From NCBI RefSeq assembly GCF_004115265.2, contig NC_046296.1:69608295-69672294 (forward strand): a stretch of DNA of 64,000 bases. Direction: 5' to 3'. Below, in pieces: positions 11,834 through 24,958 of this stretch. How positions within the stretch are numbered: position 1 is the stretch's first letter; each line of letters opens with the position of its first letter. Source of the stretch: Rhinolophus ferrumequinum (Eukaryota; Chordata; Mammalia; Chiroptera; Rhinolophidae). The notes beneath the pieces are model-generated. The model worked only from the letters and a program-made list of their open reading frames with translations. It did no database searches and was not told where the DNA came from. The translations under genes were made by a program, and so were the position numbers.

Positions 11834-14025
11834 CCCCCTTCAGTAAAGGACACAGCTTTTTAGTGAAGGAAGGGGATTCAACTGGAATTCTTAGTAGAAA
11901 TACATGATAAGAATAGACAGTGGGGGAAAAGTGGCTTAATGTGCCAAACAGACAACTGTGCCTTTTCAGTAAACGTCTGCGTAGGCCCCACATTTCACAG
12001 ACACGTCAGTACCTGGGGAGAGCCACCCCTGGGAGCTGGGGGAGCTCAGGCTTCCCTGGCAAACCAACCCCACCCCGCCCTGTGGTTTTGCTTCCTAGCG
12101 ACAATGGGCCTCCCCGACTACAGCACTGACAGACGTCCACCCCAAAGGCACACATCTTTCTTATCTTTACCAAGACCACAAAGCAAGGGAGGCTTCCTGA
12201 TTATTGTTTCCAAGCTTCACACAAATTACCCGTCTGTTGTTTGGCTTTTTCAAAATTGTACATAAATTACATAGCTGTGAGGGTGTGGGCAGTGTCTGCC
12301 CACACCTGGCAAAGGGCTCCCCAAATCGCTATGCACATGCGACATCTTCAAAGTGTGTATGCAGAACCCACAGCCAACCTCAGCCGAGCAGGACGGCCAG
12401 CTCTACGCCAGGTGTTGGTGTCGAGGGCCCAGCCGTGACTCTTGTGTCTTATCCAACTTTGGAGACGAGATGACCCGCCTCCCACACACCTGGGACTCCC
12501 GTTACTGAGCCCAGACCGAGCTGCTGGTCGCTGAGTGCGGACAACTGCTCTTATCCACATGGCCCCACCGCAGGCGTCACGAGCCCACCTGCACCTGCAC
12601 CGGCCCTACAGCCACAGTTCACACTGAGCCGGGAACTAGAGAAAGCTGCTTCGCCTCTGGGAATCTCCCCAAGATTCCAAACCCAAAAGGTTTGAACCCA
12701 AAAGGATCGACTCCACATCAAGTGGCCCCAGTGAGCTTTCACCGTGACCACTGAACTGACTGGAGCTGGAGTCCTGGCGGCTGACTTATGTGATGGACGT
12801 CCTTTGCCTGGGCCGAGAGTAGGTGCCCGTCAGCCCCTTCCACCCAGTCCCCACCTTTGCCCTGTGTGGAATCTCAGCCTCTTCCCACGGGTTAACCCCG
12901 CCCTGCAAAGCGTCCCTTACCTGCGGCACACACCAGGCGAAGGGGCGTCCTGACCCTCGGGGACCCACAAGGACACTGAGCCTGGGAGCTCATGGCTGCT
13001 ATTTACAGGGTGGCCGGCCGCAGTCCCACACACAAGGCCAGCACGGCCTGGGCTGTCACCCTGCCCAGCAAATCAGGCTGGGCGTCTGCAGTGTTATCTG
13101 CAAACAGCTTCCTGTTTGAAACACATCAGCTGTCCTCCTGGAGCGTGGTGGACAGAGTGTGGGAACGCTCACAGCTCACGGAGGCGAGCCAGATCCCGGA
13201 GAGGCCCTTCTAACGCTTCACCCCAAACACCCCAATCCGGCCTTTTTCTATCTTTTCTGTTCTTGTCTTTTTCCTGTTTGAAAAAGTAAGCATGAGTGTT
13301 TGGGAAGTTCAGGAAAGTATAAAGAAGAGTGATAATATGGCTGACATATTTCCTGTCATTTTTTTCCACATGGGGTTTCACACTAAAGCATTAAGAATTT
13401 GTCTAGTTCTTGTCCCGACCTAACCCAAGATGAGACCCCAAACTCATGCCACTCAACCAAGTTTCATTCAAAAGCAATAATACATGCCCCCAACACATCT
13501 TTGTGGTGGGCTGGCCGGATCCAGCTTATACGATGGTGGGAGAGCTTCTTTAAGAAAAAGATACATATAAAATCATGATCACAAAAAGTTAGGCTCAAAG
13601 GTGACTGTTTACTCAGGCTGAAAAAGAAAAGTCATCACAAATTACAAATGTGAAAACCGACAAGTTCCACACACGCCATAAGATCCATGAAAAAGAACGG
13701 ATTCTTTATTAAAACTGCCTGACAGCATAAATAAACTTGACAACTTAGACAAAACGGACCACTTCCTGAAAAAACACAAACTACCACGATGAGCCCACAT
13801 GAAACAGAGAATGTAACGGCCCTGCAACAATTAAGAGGACTGTGATTTAAAGACTCCCCAAAGTGAAATCATCAGGCCAGATGCGTCCCACAGGAGAAGC
13901 CTACCGAACGGTGAAGAAAACCAACCCAATTCTATATACTGCTCCCAGAAATAGGAGGGGAGGGAGCGTTTACCCACTCATTGTAAGAAGTTGGTGTTAC
14001 CCTGAAACCAAAACCAAAGACAGCA

Positions 14026-14049
14026 AAAAAAAAAAAAAAAAAAAAAAAA
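14026..14049. repeat. Poly(A) tract
   Basis: Run of A inside the decayed L1 text. Likely polymorphic in length. Confidence 0.9.
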
Positions 14050-14344
14050 TTACAGACCCAAAACCCTCATGGATATGGATGCAAAAATCTTTAACAAGAT
14101 GTTAACAAATAGAATTCAGCAATATGTAACAATATTTATAAACTATGGCTAGATGGAGAATTTCAGGGCTGCAAGGCTGGGTCATACACAACAATCAACC
14201 AATGTAAACAATAGCAATCTAACAAAGGAAAGTCACATGACACCAATGGATGCAGAAAAAGCACTGGACAAAATCTAATACCCTTTCATGATAAAAACTC
14301 TCAGAAAAACAGGGGCAAGTTACTCAGCTTGCTTAAGAGCATCT

Positions 14345-15178
14345 GGTTTTTAAAAACCTGGTACAGCCACTATGGAAAACAGTAAAATTAAAAATAGAGC
14401 GATCAGCTCACCCAGCAACCCCACTGCTGGGGGTGCATCCAGAGGAAACGAAAACACCAGCTGGAAAAGACCACTGCACCCCCATGTTCAGTGCAGCACT
14501 GTTCCCGAGAGCCCAGACATGGAAACCACCTGAGTGCCCAGCGATGGAGGAATGGATAAGGAAGTGCACGCGCATGCACGCGCGCGCACACACACACACG
14601 TGAGCACACATGCACAGACTCACAGGAATATTATTCAGCCATAAAAAAAAAAAATGAGGAAATCCTACCACTTGTGACAACACGGATGGACCTTGAAGGC
14701 ATTAACTCAGTCAGACAGAGGAAGACAAATATTACATGATCTCATTTATGTGTGGAATCTGAAAACAAACAAACAAAACAAAAAACTCATAGAAAAAGAG
14801 ATCAGACCAGAGATGGGGGTGGGGGCGGGGACTGGGGGGAAAGTGGTGAGAAGGTTCAAACTTCCGGGTGTAAGATAACTGTGTCCTGAGGACACGTGCA
14901 CAGCAGGACTACAGCTCACACTGCTGTACGATGCACAGGAAGTTTGTGAAGGGAGTAAATCCTGAGAGTTCTCTCACAAGGAGAAACGGTTTTCCTTTTT
15001 TCCTTCCTTTCCTTTTTGTTGATCTCTATGAGAAGATGGGTGTTAGCTGGACCTACGGTGGTAACCATCTCACAGTCCCCGTAGAGCAAACCATCATGCT
15101 GTACGCCTTAGACTTCCACTGTGATGTATGTCAAGTATTTCTCAGTACAACTGGACAAAAAATTCCACACAAATATGG
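14345..15178 (+). repeat. Younger LINE-1 3' end inserted in the old L1
   Basis: Reads as the last part of an L1: 'cagccactatggaaaacag', 'attattcagccataaaaaa', 'acaacacggatggaccttgaaggc', 'catgatctcatttatgtgtggaatctg' are hallmarks of the ORF2 end and 3'UTR. It sits between two consecutive segments of the older ORF2, so it inserted later. It contains a CA/CG dinucleotide tract (about 14,570-14,602). Confidence 0.75.
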
Positions 15179-15852
15179 TGCTTTGGTGAAAGACTGACTG
15201 TCCCTCCTGAGACCAGGACAATGCCAGGACACCCATTCTCACCACGTCTGCAACATGTGCTGAAGGACCGGCCAGTGCAAACGCCATGGGAGGGAAACAA
15301 AAGGCACGTAGATCAGATGGAGAAAAACAAGAGTCTCTTGTTACAGATGACTGCTGCTTAGCAAGTCCCAAGGAGTCCACACAAAGCGCCAAGAACCGTT
15401 AGGTGGAGTCAACCATATCTCTGTAAACGACCAGTGAACACGCAGACACTGAAACTAAACTCAGTATCATTTACAATCACTCAAAACAGTGACACACACT
15501 TCGGTGTAAATCCAACAAAACATGTACAGGACGTACGTGCCGAAACAACATGCTAATGAGAGAAATCACAGGGGAGCTAAGTACGTCGAGAGCCGTGTCG
15601 GGGTCGTGGGTTGAGAGGCTCAATGCAGTAAGATGTCGGTTCCCCCACATGGTCTCCAGCTTAACACAGTTCCCGTGAAGAAACCAGCAGGAGTCTTGGC
15701 AGACACAGGCAAGATTCCTCTAAACCTTGCATAAAAAGACGGAACCAGAAGAGCTAGAACAACTTTGAAAAAGTAGGAGGAATCAGTCTACCCAATTTCA
15801 AGACTTACTATACAATGGGACAGAACAGAGACCCCACAAATACGTCCAACTT

Positions 15853-17075
15853 ATTTTTTAAAGGTGTGTGGGGGTGACGAGGGTAAAATACACCTAACAC
15901 AAAATTTGCCCTATTAATCGTGAAGAGCACAGTTCAAACACATTTTCACGTTGTTGTGCAACCATCGCCACCATCCAACTCCATGATTCTTTTCATCTTG
16001 TAAAATTGAACCTCTGTCCCATTAAACAATGACTCCCCGGTAACCACCATTCAACTTTCTGTCTATGATTTTGACTATTCTAAGTTTATCTCATGTAGGT
16101 GGAATCACACAGGATTTGTCCTTCTGTGACTGGCTTATTTCACTCAGCACAATGTCCTCAAGGTTTATCCGAGCTGTAGCGTGTGTCAGAATCTCCCTCT
16201 TTTTTGTTTAGGTGGAACCATATTCCATCGTTTGTATAGACCACATTTTGTTTGTCCGTTCCTCCATCAGTGGGCACTTGGGTTGCTCCCACCTTTTAGC
16301 TACTGTGAACACCGCTGCTGTGAACCAGCGCACAAGCATCTCTGCCAGGGCCTGCTGGCCATTCTTTCGAGCACTTGCCCAGAAGTGGGGCGGCTGGATC
16401 AGATGGCTATTCTACTTTAAATATTTGAGGACCCGCCAGACGGTTTGCCATGGTGGTCACAGCACTGCACATCCCCACCAGCAGCTCATAGGGTTCCCGT
16501 GTCTCCACATCCTCACCAAGCTTGTTCTTTTCTGGTGTTTGATAGTGGCCGTTTTTATTTTCCCCTTCTTCCTCCTCCTCCCACCCCACTCCAGTTCAAG
16601 CCCTTGTTTCTCAGTCTAGTTGTGTAGGACACAGCTCCCTGGCCCACGCTGGTGTTATGAGCCTTGTGCTGCCCCCCGGCTGAGGCAGTCGGTTGCCAGT
16701 CGTCGGTCGGCAGCTCACAGCAGCTCAGGGCAGCTCTCGCTGGCTGCCGGCCACTCATGCTGGCCGCCGGCTGCTCCTGGCAGCACGCAGCAGCCCATGG
16801 CAGCTCACGCCAACCTCCGGTTGCTCACGGCAGCCCAGCTGCAGGGAGAGCCATTGTTCACAATCTTAGCTGTAGAGGGCGCACCCCCTGGCCCATGTGG
16901 GAATCGAACCAGAGACCTGGGCGTTAGGAGCACGGCGCTCCAACCACCTGAACCACCGGGCCAGCCCGATAGTGGCCATTTTTTGATAGTAAAATGTGTG
17001 AGGTGGCATCTCATTACAGTTTCAATTTGCATTTTCCTAATATCAGTGCATCTTGTCATGTGCTTACTGGCCTGC
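15853..17075 (-). repeat. Antisense LINE-1 3' segment inserted in the old L1
   Basis: Reads backwards as an L1 3' end. Plus-strand text 'ggtaaaatacacctaacacaaaatttgcc', 'ttgttgtgcaaccatcgccaccatcc' and 'catgtaggtggaatcacacagg' is the reverse of a common L1M 3'UTR. The host text 'ccaact(g/t)att' occurs on both sides (about 15,844 and 17,078), consistent with a target-site duplication in the old L1. It is itself split by a SINE at 16,551-16,967. Confidence 0.75.
16551..16967 (-). repeat. tRNA-derived SINE, long form
   Basis: Full-length copy of about 417 nt flanked by a clear target-site duplication 'gatagtggcc(g/a)ttttt' (16,541-16,556 and 16,968-16,983). The reversed head carries a Pol III B-box-like 'ggttcgattccc'. 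The body is a GC-rich run of 'cagctcacggcagcccac'-type units and the tail is 'ctcagtctagttgtgtaggac'. Inserted into the antisense L1, so younger than it. Confidence 0.9.
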
Positions 17076-17084
17076 ACCCAACTG

Positions 17085-17272
17085 ATTTTTTTTTTTTAAC
17101 TTTTTAAATTTATTTTAAGTGTGTTTTTCTAGGACCCATCAGTTCCAAGTCAAGTAGTTGTTTTAGTGTGGTTGTGGAGGGCACAGCTCACACTGGCCCA
17201 TGCAGGTATCGAACCGGCAAACCTGGTTTTACGAGCATCGTGCTCTAACCAACTGAGCTAAGTGCCCTCCCC
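17085..17272 (-). repeat. tRNA-Ile-like SINE, short form
   Basis: Reverse-complement head 'ttagctcagttggttagagc' plus 'gccggttcgatacc' is tRNA-like. The tail is 'gaactgatgggtcctagaaaaacacac' followed by an A-rich end. It lies at the junction where the antisense L1 meets the old L1, with 'caactga' on both sides. Confidence 0.85.
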
Positions 17273-18607
17273 TACAACTGAGTTTTCACAAAATGCAAAA
17301 GCAACTCAGTGGAAGGAAGATGGTGTTTTCAATAAATGTGCCACAGCTGTCAGACATCCAGAGGCAGCATGATGAGCTCAATCTAAGTCTCAACCTCACA
17401 CAAATATTAACTCAAAACATCACAGCCTTAAATGTAAAATTATAAAACTTTCAGGAAAAAAACAGCAGAAAAATCACCAGGATCTCGGACTAGGCAAACA
17501 GTTCTTAGATATAACACCAAAAGCAAGATTCACAAAAGCAAAAATTCATAAACTGGACTTCATCAAAAGTAAAATCTCTTGCTCTGAAAACCCTACTAAT
17601 ATGCAAAAACAAGCTACGGGAAGGGGGAAAAGCATTTACAAACCACATATCTGCCAAAGGTCTTTTATCTAAAATACAGACAGAACTCCCAAAACTCAAC
17701 AGTAAAATGAACATATCAGTTAGAAAATGGGCAAAAACATGAAGAGACATTTCGGCCAAGAGGACGTACACTGGCCAACAAGCACGTGAAAGGACATGCC
17801 AAGGACACGCACAGTGAAGCCACAAGGCCACCACAGGCCCAGGAGGATGGCTGAAATCAAAGCAGCGACAACACCAGAGCTGGTGAGGATGATGAGAGCA
17901 TGCTGGCGGGAATGGAAACCGCTACAGCACTCTGGGAAACTGGTTCTTAAAAAACTAAACACCCAAGTGCCCTACGACCCAGCCAATGCGCTGCTGGGCG
18001 CTCGTTTACCCCCAGAAATGAACACTTCCGTTCACACAAAGCCTGCCTGTGCACGAATGTTTACAGCAGCTTTATTCATAATAGCCGCAAACTGAAGCCG
18101 ACCCAGGGGTCTTTCCATGGGCGAATGGCTACACAAACTGGGCCATCGACGCCGAGGACCCCTACTCAGCCACCAAAGGGAACAAACTGCTGACACAGCA
18201 GCACCTGCCAAATCCCCAGGGATCTGAGTGACACGCGCCAACCCCACGAGGTCCCTCCCTGTATGACTCCATTTATAGAAGGGCACTCAAAGGACAAAAC
18301 TACAAAACCACGACAGACTAGTGGTGCCCGGGGTTGGGGAGAGGTGGGCGGAGGGGCGTGGGTGTGACTGGGAGAGGACAGAGGGCCCTTCGTGAGGGGC
18401 CTGGCCTGTCACGGGCATCTCAAGGGCCACAGCTGGGTGGGGCTGTCGCACTAGTGTCACGAGACCCCCACAGGGGCACAGAGGTCTCCGTGCTGATTTC
18501 ACAACTGCCAGTGAGTCCACAACGGTCTCAAAAGGCTTAAGTTTTAAAAAGCTGCCTGACAGCCCCTTACATTTCAATTGTTCTGTTATTTAGCTGCATA
18601 GTCTTTT

Positions 18608-18713
18608 TTTTTAAGGAGGGTGCCGCTCACAGTGGCCCACGCAGGGATGGAACCAGCAACTTTGGTGTTATCAGCACCGCGCTCTAACCAATTGATCTAA
18701 CCGGCCACCCCAT
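18608..18713 (-). repeat. tRNA-derived SINE fragment
   Basis: About 105 nt with the tRNA-like head in reverse ('gcgctctaaccaattgatctaaccgg'). Flanked by a near-perfect duplication 'gctgcata(g/t)tctttt', so it inserted as a short copy. Confidence 0.85.
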
Positions 18714-21700
18714 GGCTGCATATTCTTTATTGCCCGCTCCCAAGGAAATAATTGTCTCTACAAAGAATAGGAAATAACTCAGTATCTTCCCTAGCAGGGT
18801 GATTTGCATTTTTTATTATTTAGTGGCTTTAAAAATGTTTATTTCAGCTCCATAAGCCATGATGGGTTAAGTGCTACACATTTTTAGGACAGCAGTCAAA
18901 TTTGGAAGACCCTCTACCAGATTGCTTTCAGAGCTGCGGTGCTCGATTCCAGGCAATTCAAGTTGGTTTCTGTCGTGCACTCATCACACTCTTTACACTG
19001 ACCACACAATTGTCCAGTCTGTAACTGATGACCCCGTACTGCAAACCACTACGCAACTTAACCCCAAAATAATTCAGCCCCACTCCACTTCAGCCTTGCC
19101 GCCCTCCCCCCACTCAGGGGACAGTGGCAGTGTTGGGAGACATGCTTGGTTTCCCATTGCAAGGGGCAGAGGGACTGGCTTCTGTGGGGCGGGGCAGGTG
19201 CTGCGAAACGTCCCACCGTGCACAGGACGGCCCCCACAAAGAATAACCAAGCTCCAAATGCCAAGACAGCCGAGCTGGGAGGCCCTTAGGCGATCCGAGA
19301 TGCCCTGGCTCCTCCAGCACTACCCGACAGAACTGAGGCGGCACCCACTGGTGGCACCATGTCATGTAGGCACAGCCTGGGTGAAGGGAACTGGAATATT
19401 CAGCAGCCAGGAGTCGGCTGGCATCCCTCGGTCGTCACTAACTCAGTCCCCACGACCACCCTTGGGGCAAGACATTAGGGCACTTTCAGAGCCCGAGACA
19501 TAAGGCCAGAGACACAGGGCCCGAGACACAGCGGGGGAGGGGGCTGCACAAGGCCACGCCTCCCTCCTCTACCCCCCTTCCCTGCCTCACACCCAGACGG
19601 GTACTGCCTTTTGTTCCCAGGGCCTGAAATGTTAAGGGTTCTTTTTTTAAGGGCCAATAGCCTGAGAATTACTCGTTACAAAACTAAGTGATACTATTAT
19701 ACTAATTTGCTGATTTCAGTAGATTGTAAATTTGAACCAATTTTAAGAGTCTAAGTCACATTTACCCGGGCCTTGCAAATAAGTACCAAACAGTCATCAG
19801 AAATCACCAGCTATTTCTCCTTCTAGGCCTATCTTCCTTTCTTCCCTTTTTCTCTCCTTTCCTGCAGCTTCTGAAAGCACTGAAACCATGGCCTTTTCCC
19901 TCATGAACTCTGACCCTCTCGAGGGCCTGGCCACTTCCAGGGGTCCCTGAGAATCTGGCACGCCTCCCAGGGACTATTTACATTTCTGAGATAAGGGAGA
20001 AATCTGGATCCCAGGGCCACCCCAAACCCGTGTGTCTCTGGCTGGGAATGTGCAGTGAGCTCACACAGCCCTGCGGCCGTATCGCTGGGACACTTTGCCC
20101 ATGAGGCCGTTCACCACGGCCATCCCCTCCCTCCACGGGCCTGACGGCCTCATTTCTCCCGAGCGCCTGAAACTCAGAGCAATGCCAGACCTCCGTCCCC
20201 AACTGTGTGCACTGACCTGGCCCGGCCTCGCCAAGCACACGCGGTCAGCCTGGTCACTTGTGGACAGAGCCCAGGTGGTCCCGTCGCGGCCAAAGCCCTG
20301 AGAATCCAGGGACACAGCGCCCAGCCTGAGGAGAGCCAGCTCTGGCTTTACACCTGGTTCTATACCCAATTCATCAGCAGGACACACATTGGAACATCAT
20401 CAGAGAGATGATGACATGCTGAAAAACGTGCAGTCATGTCACTTCTGGGAACACAGGTCAATGGGCCCTGACCCGGGACGTGCTGATTCATTAGGTGGGT
20501 AGTGGGACCCAAGCGTCATCATGTCTAACAAGTCCCCAGGCGACGCTGCCGCTGGCTCGGGGACCACACTCAGGGTCCCCTTAAGGCCTGAGTCACACAG
20601 TGGACAGTGCCCAGAGCCTGAGGCCTGGCACACTCACACATTACATGGCAGCCACTGTCGGCATTCTAACTTCTCCTCCCACCCCGTGCTGCTCAAATCC
20701 CACCGCGTTTGCCCCACGAGCCTGCACATTCCTGCTCCAGCACAGAAACTGAAGTCAACAAATTCACTGACGAAGGGAAAGACCCGCTGGATGTGGTGCC
20801 GTCCCCGTCAGCAGCCACTTGGGAGCAGGGAGGGACAACGCAGAGCCACAGATCACAGCCGTCAACAGGCCCAAGGTGGGAAAATCAGATGAAGACAAAA
20901 AGCAAGGGCAGCTGGAGAAGCTGCTAACACCACAGGAGGGATGCGGGGGTGGGGTCCTCAGGCTCTTCATACCCTCCCCCCCGCCCCAAGCATCTCCCAA
21001 GCCTGTGCACCACGTAGGGGTCACCTGGGTCACCGTGTCAGACGTGGAGCCAGCACGCCGCAGAGAAGCCACTACAGGGATACGGCTCCTGAAGGCGCGC
21101 CTTAGAATCCGAACTCGTGAGGCCTTGTTTCCTAATTACCACCGTGTGTCTCTCGCCTGCTGGGGGGAGGACCTTCTCAGGTCACTTCCGCCCCGTCCAA
21201 GGCTCTGGCGTGCAGTGGCCCCCGACACAGCTCTGCGCACCCTAACGTACCTGAAGCACACCGTCGTCTTCTTGAGGTACTGTTGACTGCCCGTGAAGAC
21301 CAGTTGGACGCAGAGCAGGAGGCTGTGACGTCACGGCCCTAATCACACCAAACTCACCAATAAACCCTGATAAGCAGTAAAAACCTGGAGCTAAGGCCGG
21401 GATGTTTCAGCTGAAAGGTTTTACCAACAGAGACATCACACACAGCAGCCTCACCTCTGGGCTCCCCTCACAGGTCCTTGATCTAAGACCCTCGGCTGGC
21501 AGCACAGGGCCTCGTGAGCACCTCACAGAGCCGTCCAACTTTGAAGCTTCTCATGCAATGTCTTCACTCAGTGCCGAGGGCTCCGAGCCCAGGGAAGGGA
21601 CAAGGCTTCAGGAAAACCATGGGCTTGAAATGGAAAAGCCACCAATCGGAAAGATGAATACAGCTGACAATGTCCTCCTGTGTCCCTTTCATCGAGGTGA

Positions 21701-21989
21701 GAGCTGCAAGCTTGGCTCTTCGTCACCTAGTTTTCCTGTATCTTTGAGATAATTCTCAGGCATTACCAATCAATATTCATCATAGGTTCCACTCAGACTC
21801 ACTCCTTTCAAAATCCTACAACCAGTTCGGTTTTCCAGGACAAGAGAGCTCATACACTCATTCAACAAGCAAGTGCTCAGTTTTTACCAAGGGCCGGGCT
21901 CTTCCAGGCACACAAACCTGGGCAGATGCCACCCAGCAGTCTGTGTCGACTGACTCTTTATTACTTAAGGCCAGTGACTTGCAGAATTA

Positions 21990-22090
21990 GCGGGACTGTT
22001 AGACTCAATTAGTCCAGGCTAACCCTTCATCTCCTAAATGAGAAACTGAGGTGCAATGAGGCCGCTCCCCTAAGGCCACCACACCATGCA
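21990..22090 (+). repeat. MIR-like SINE fragment
   Basis: 'catctcctaaatgagaaactgaggtgcaatgagg' is the typical MIR 3' part. It abuts the LTR-like copy B. Confidence 0.5.
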
Positions 22091-22149
22091 GGGTGACACC
22101 CACACACACACAGGTCAACTTCCCCGACCAGGTGAGGCACAGACCCTGA

Positions 22150-22590
22150 CCACAGAGGGTCACTGCCATGCAGGGTGGCCTGTGGGGTCCCTGGTCCCAC
22201 TCCCCACATAAGAACACAGGACATGAGGAGGCCAAAAAGGAACACCCACGGAGCCACAGGTAGGGGAGTCATACCACTATATTCTTGCTGGTGGCTGAGT
22301 TGGAGACACAGGAGGCAGGAGTCACAGAATCTGCAATCCACACTCCGCAACCGCTGTCCTAACTGCAATCTGCGCTTGTCAGCCCCCATCTTCCTGCTAG
22401 CCCCCATTTGCTGCTAGCGTAGCCACAGCAGTTATATTAGTGCCCAATGGATCACTGGTTACAGCTGACGGCCAACTAGCCACAGCTGATGGCCATACAA
22501 TCACAGTTGATGGCCATTTACTAGCCGAGCCAGCACTTTTCCATGTGAGGCCGAGCCTGGAAACTGTGCTCCTGGCTCTGTCCCCACAGT
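22150..22590 (-). repeat. LTR-like interspersed repeat, copy B (putative ERV-derived, family unassigned)
   Basis: Reverse complement matches copy A at 5,660-6,090 along about 430 nt with moderate divergence. No internal retroviral coding region adjoins it, which fits a solitary LTR fossil. Confidence 0.55.
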
Positions 22591-24794
22591 CACCCGTGCC
22601 GGGGGTTCACTTTTAAGACCCTCACTGGAACATCTTAGGTACTCGGGGCTTGCAAAATGCCAAACACAACCAGGAATAAAATTAGCAGAACTCCACGTAT
22701 GGGGCATGCAGGGTTCTGTTAAGGGGTGGAAACTGAGTCGTCCATTCCCCAGGGGACAGTTAGGCTGTTTTAGGCACAGACAATGCGCTCAGGGAAATAA
22801 ATGCAGCCTCAATTTCAATGTTCTCACACAGCACAGACCTAACTTGATCTGTATACAATCTTGAGCACAAATGGGAACGCCCAAGAGGCATTCAGACTTG
22901 ACTTCGTTATGACGTCATCATGGCCGCTCCTGCTAACTACAGTGGGAACGTCAGCAGCTTCTCTGGGAGCTACGGGCAGCGCACCCAGGACCACCTTGGG
23001 GAACTGAAATGAAATGTCTTCTCATTCGACTGGTCACGCTGCATTGTGAGAAACGTTTATAAACACCAAGTCTAACCCACGTTAGACATCTAACGTGACG
23101 CACGTCACCATGACCTGCTCCTTCGGAACTTCGGCTCTGGCCCTCTCCCAGCTCTAACCTTTCAAAACTATTCTACATGTTTTTCTTGACAGCACGTTTA
23201 ACGAGGAAAATAGTGGGGACAGCGTTCAGCACACCGGTCCCCAAGCTGTCGCGGTGCAGCCCACCCATCAGGTAAAACTGCGCCCGCCCAATACGCACAT
23301 GCTTAATGTGTAACAGAATGCTCCACAGTACTGAGTATGTATCTGGTTATACACACAAATTTTAAATGGATAGAAATAGTAATGGTACATACACCTTTTT
23401 GTTCACCAAAATACTTTTAGTGAAAGCAATGTGATGGACTCAATTTTTACAATCTGTGTAATAGTTTTGACATCGCAATTTAAAAATTGGTTTAGTTTGA
23501 TACTGGAGTTTAATAATTATCACAGCTTATAGATTCCTAACAATGTCATCTAGAATTTGCTTCAAAAATCACCAGCAAACGGGTGTAGGAATACATGAAC
23601 CAAGCTGAGTAATTATGACTGCCTGAAGCTGGTGACAGGTACGTTACACTACGGTTATACTTTTGCACACGATAGGAAATTAACACTGTTACAGAAGTTT
23701 TAGAAGACCCTCAAGATAGATGCAAATGGGAGCATATCATTGGTTATGCTTCCTATTCAGCAATTGTGCAAATACCTTGGTTGAAAAATAACCAAAATTT
23801 TCCACCTTTCCTGGTACTTTTTTTTTTATTATTGCCAAGGCACTGCATAAATTTCTAACAAATGAATTCAAGATCAGTTGAAACTCCTGGGTTTTAAGTG
23901 GGTTAGAATATTCTATTCCCAAGTTCTTACAGCAGCAGGTACCTGACTTGTACTGACATGAACACGTTTCCCAGTGTTCAGTACAAACTAGCTTCGAAAA
24001 CAATGGTTTCCTCCCGTAAAAACATTTCTTGGAGACAGTTTTTGTTTTGTTTTAATGCCTAATGTCTACTAGGCATACTACTGATAGCCACTTGGCATCA
24101 CAGAAAAATCAACCAATTCAGAACAGTTTAAAAAAACGCCTAACAGCCTAGAGTGGCTTGTAAATCCTGCTTCCCATAGACGAAGCAGTGAACCTGGGAA
24201 TAAAGCGAGTTTCATAGGAATCACTCCCCAGCTTCCTCAGATCCAACCACTTACTAGAACCCATAAAACCCCTAAGTGGGTTCTTGCAACTGCAGCCCTT
24301 TATAATCAGCTGAAAAACCAAGCCTGAATCGGCCCTCCTCCCTTCCCCTTCTGGAATGAAAGCGGAGTTCCGTCTCCTTCCCTCCAGCTGACCCCATGCC
24401 CCGTGGGAGGCTGCTCCAGACCCCACCGCACAGGTGACGCCCAGGTGACCGGGCCTGGCCAGCCCAGTAGTGACGCTCACACTGCAACGCCCTGGCACTC
24501 ATTAGCCATTTCTCAGATGGAGCAATCCTTAAGAGCCACTCGGCACCAACAGAAGTGATGCCTTCAGCACCACTCCAACCACCCAGGCGACGTGGGACAG
24601 CCGTGTCTCCAGCTGTCATCACACCCACTGCCTTCATTTTAGGAGAAAAACTACGGAATTGAGTAGCTTATCTGCTCCAAGTTAACATGCCACTTAAGAT
24701 GACATTAAAATCTATTTACTCAGACTCTGAACACTTGACTTTTCAAAGACAATTTAAGACGTAACATGAATTTACAGTATGAAATTTGATTCTG

Positions 24795-24958
24795 GGGGAA
24801 GCGAAAGGTGAGTAGTTTAATGGGTACGGTTTCAGGACTCGATTTCAAGTTCTAGACATGTTTCACAACATCGTAAATATACTTAAGGCTACTGAACTGT
24901 ACACTTAAAAATGCTTATGATAAATTGTTTTTATCAATAAAACAAATTAATGAATAAA
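24795..24958 (+). repeat. LINE-1 3' end fragment
   Basis: 'ttcacaacatcgtaaatatacttaaggctactgaactgtacacttaaaaatg' is a hallmark of L1M 3'UTR ends. Truncated and non-coding. Confidence 0.7.

Larger units (their letters stand above)
13600..18560 (+). repeat. Old LINE-1 (L1M-type) ORF2/3' region, broken by later insertions
   Basis: Decayed L1 ORF2 on the plus strand. 13,600-14,340 gives reverse-transcriptase-region text (LMDMDAKIFNKMLTNRIQQYV, MDAEKALDKI). It resumes at about 15,180 with the next part of ORF2 (…CNPTKHVQD…, 'ttcaagacttactata'), and again at about 17,276 ('aactgagttttcacaaaatgcaaaagcaa') down to the end region ('tatgactccatttatagaa', about 18,280) and 3'UTR-like text. Three later insertions split it: an L1 3' end (about 14,345-15,178), an antisense L1 (15,853-17,075) and SINEs. 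Many stops and indels show that it is ancient and inactive. Confidence 0.8.
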
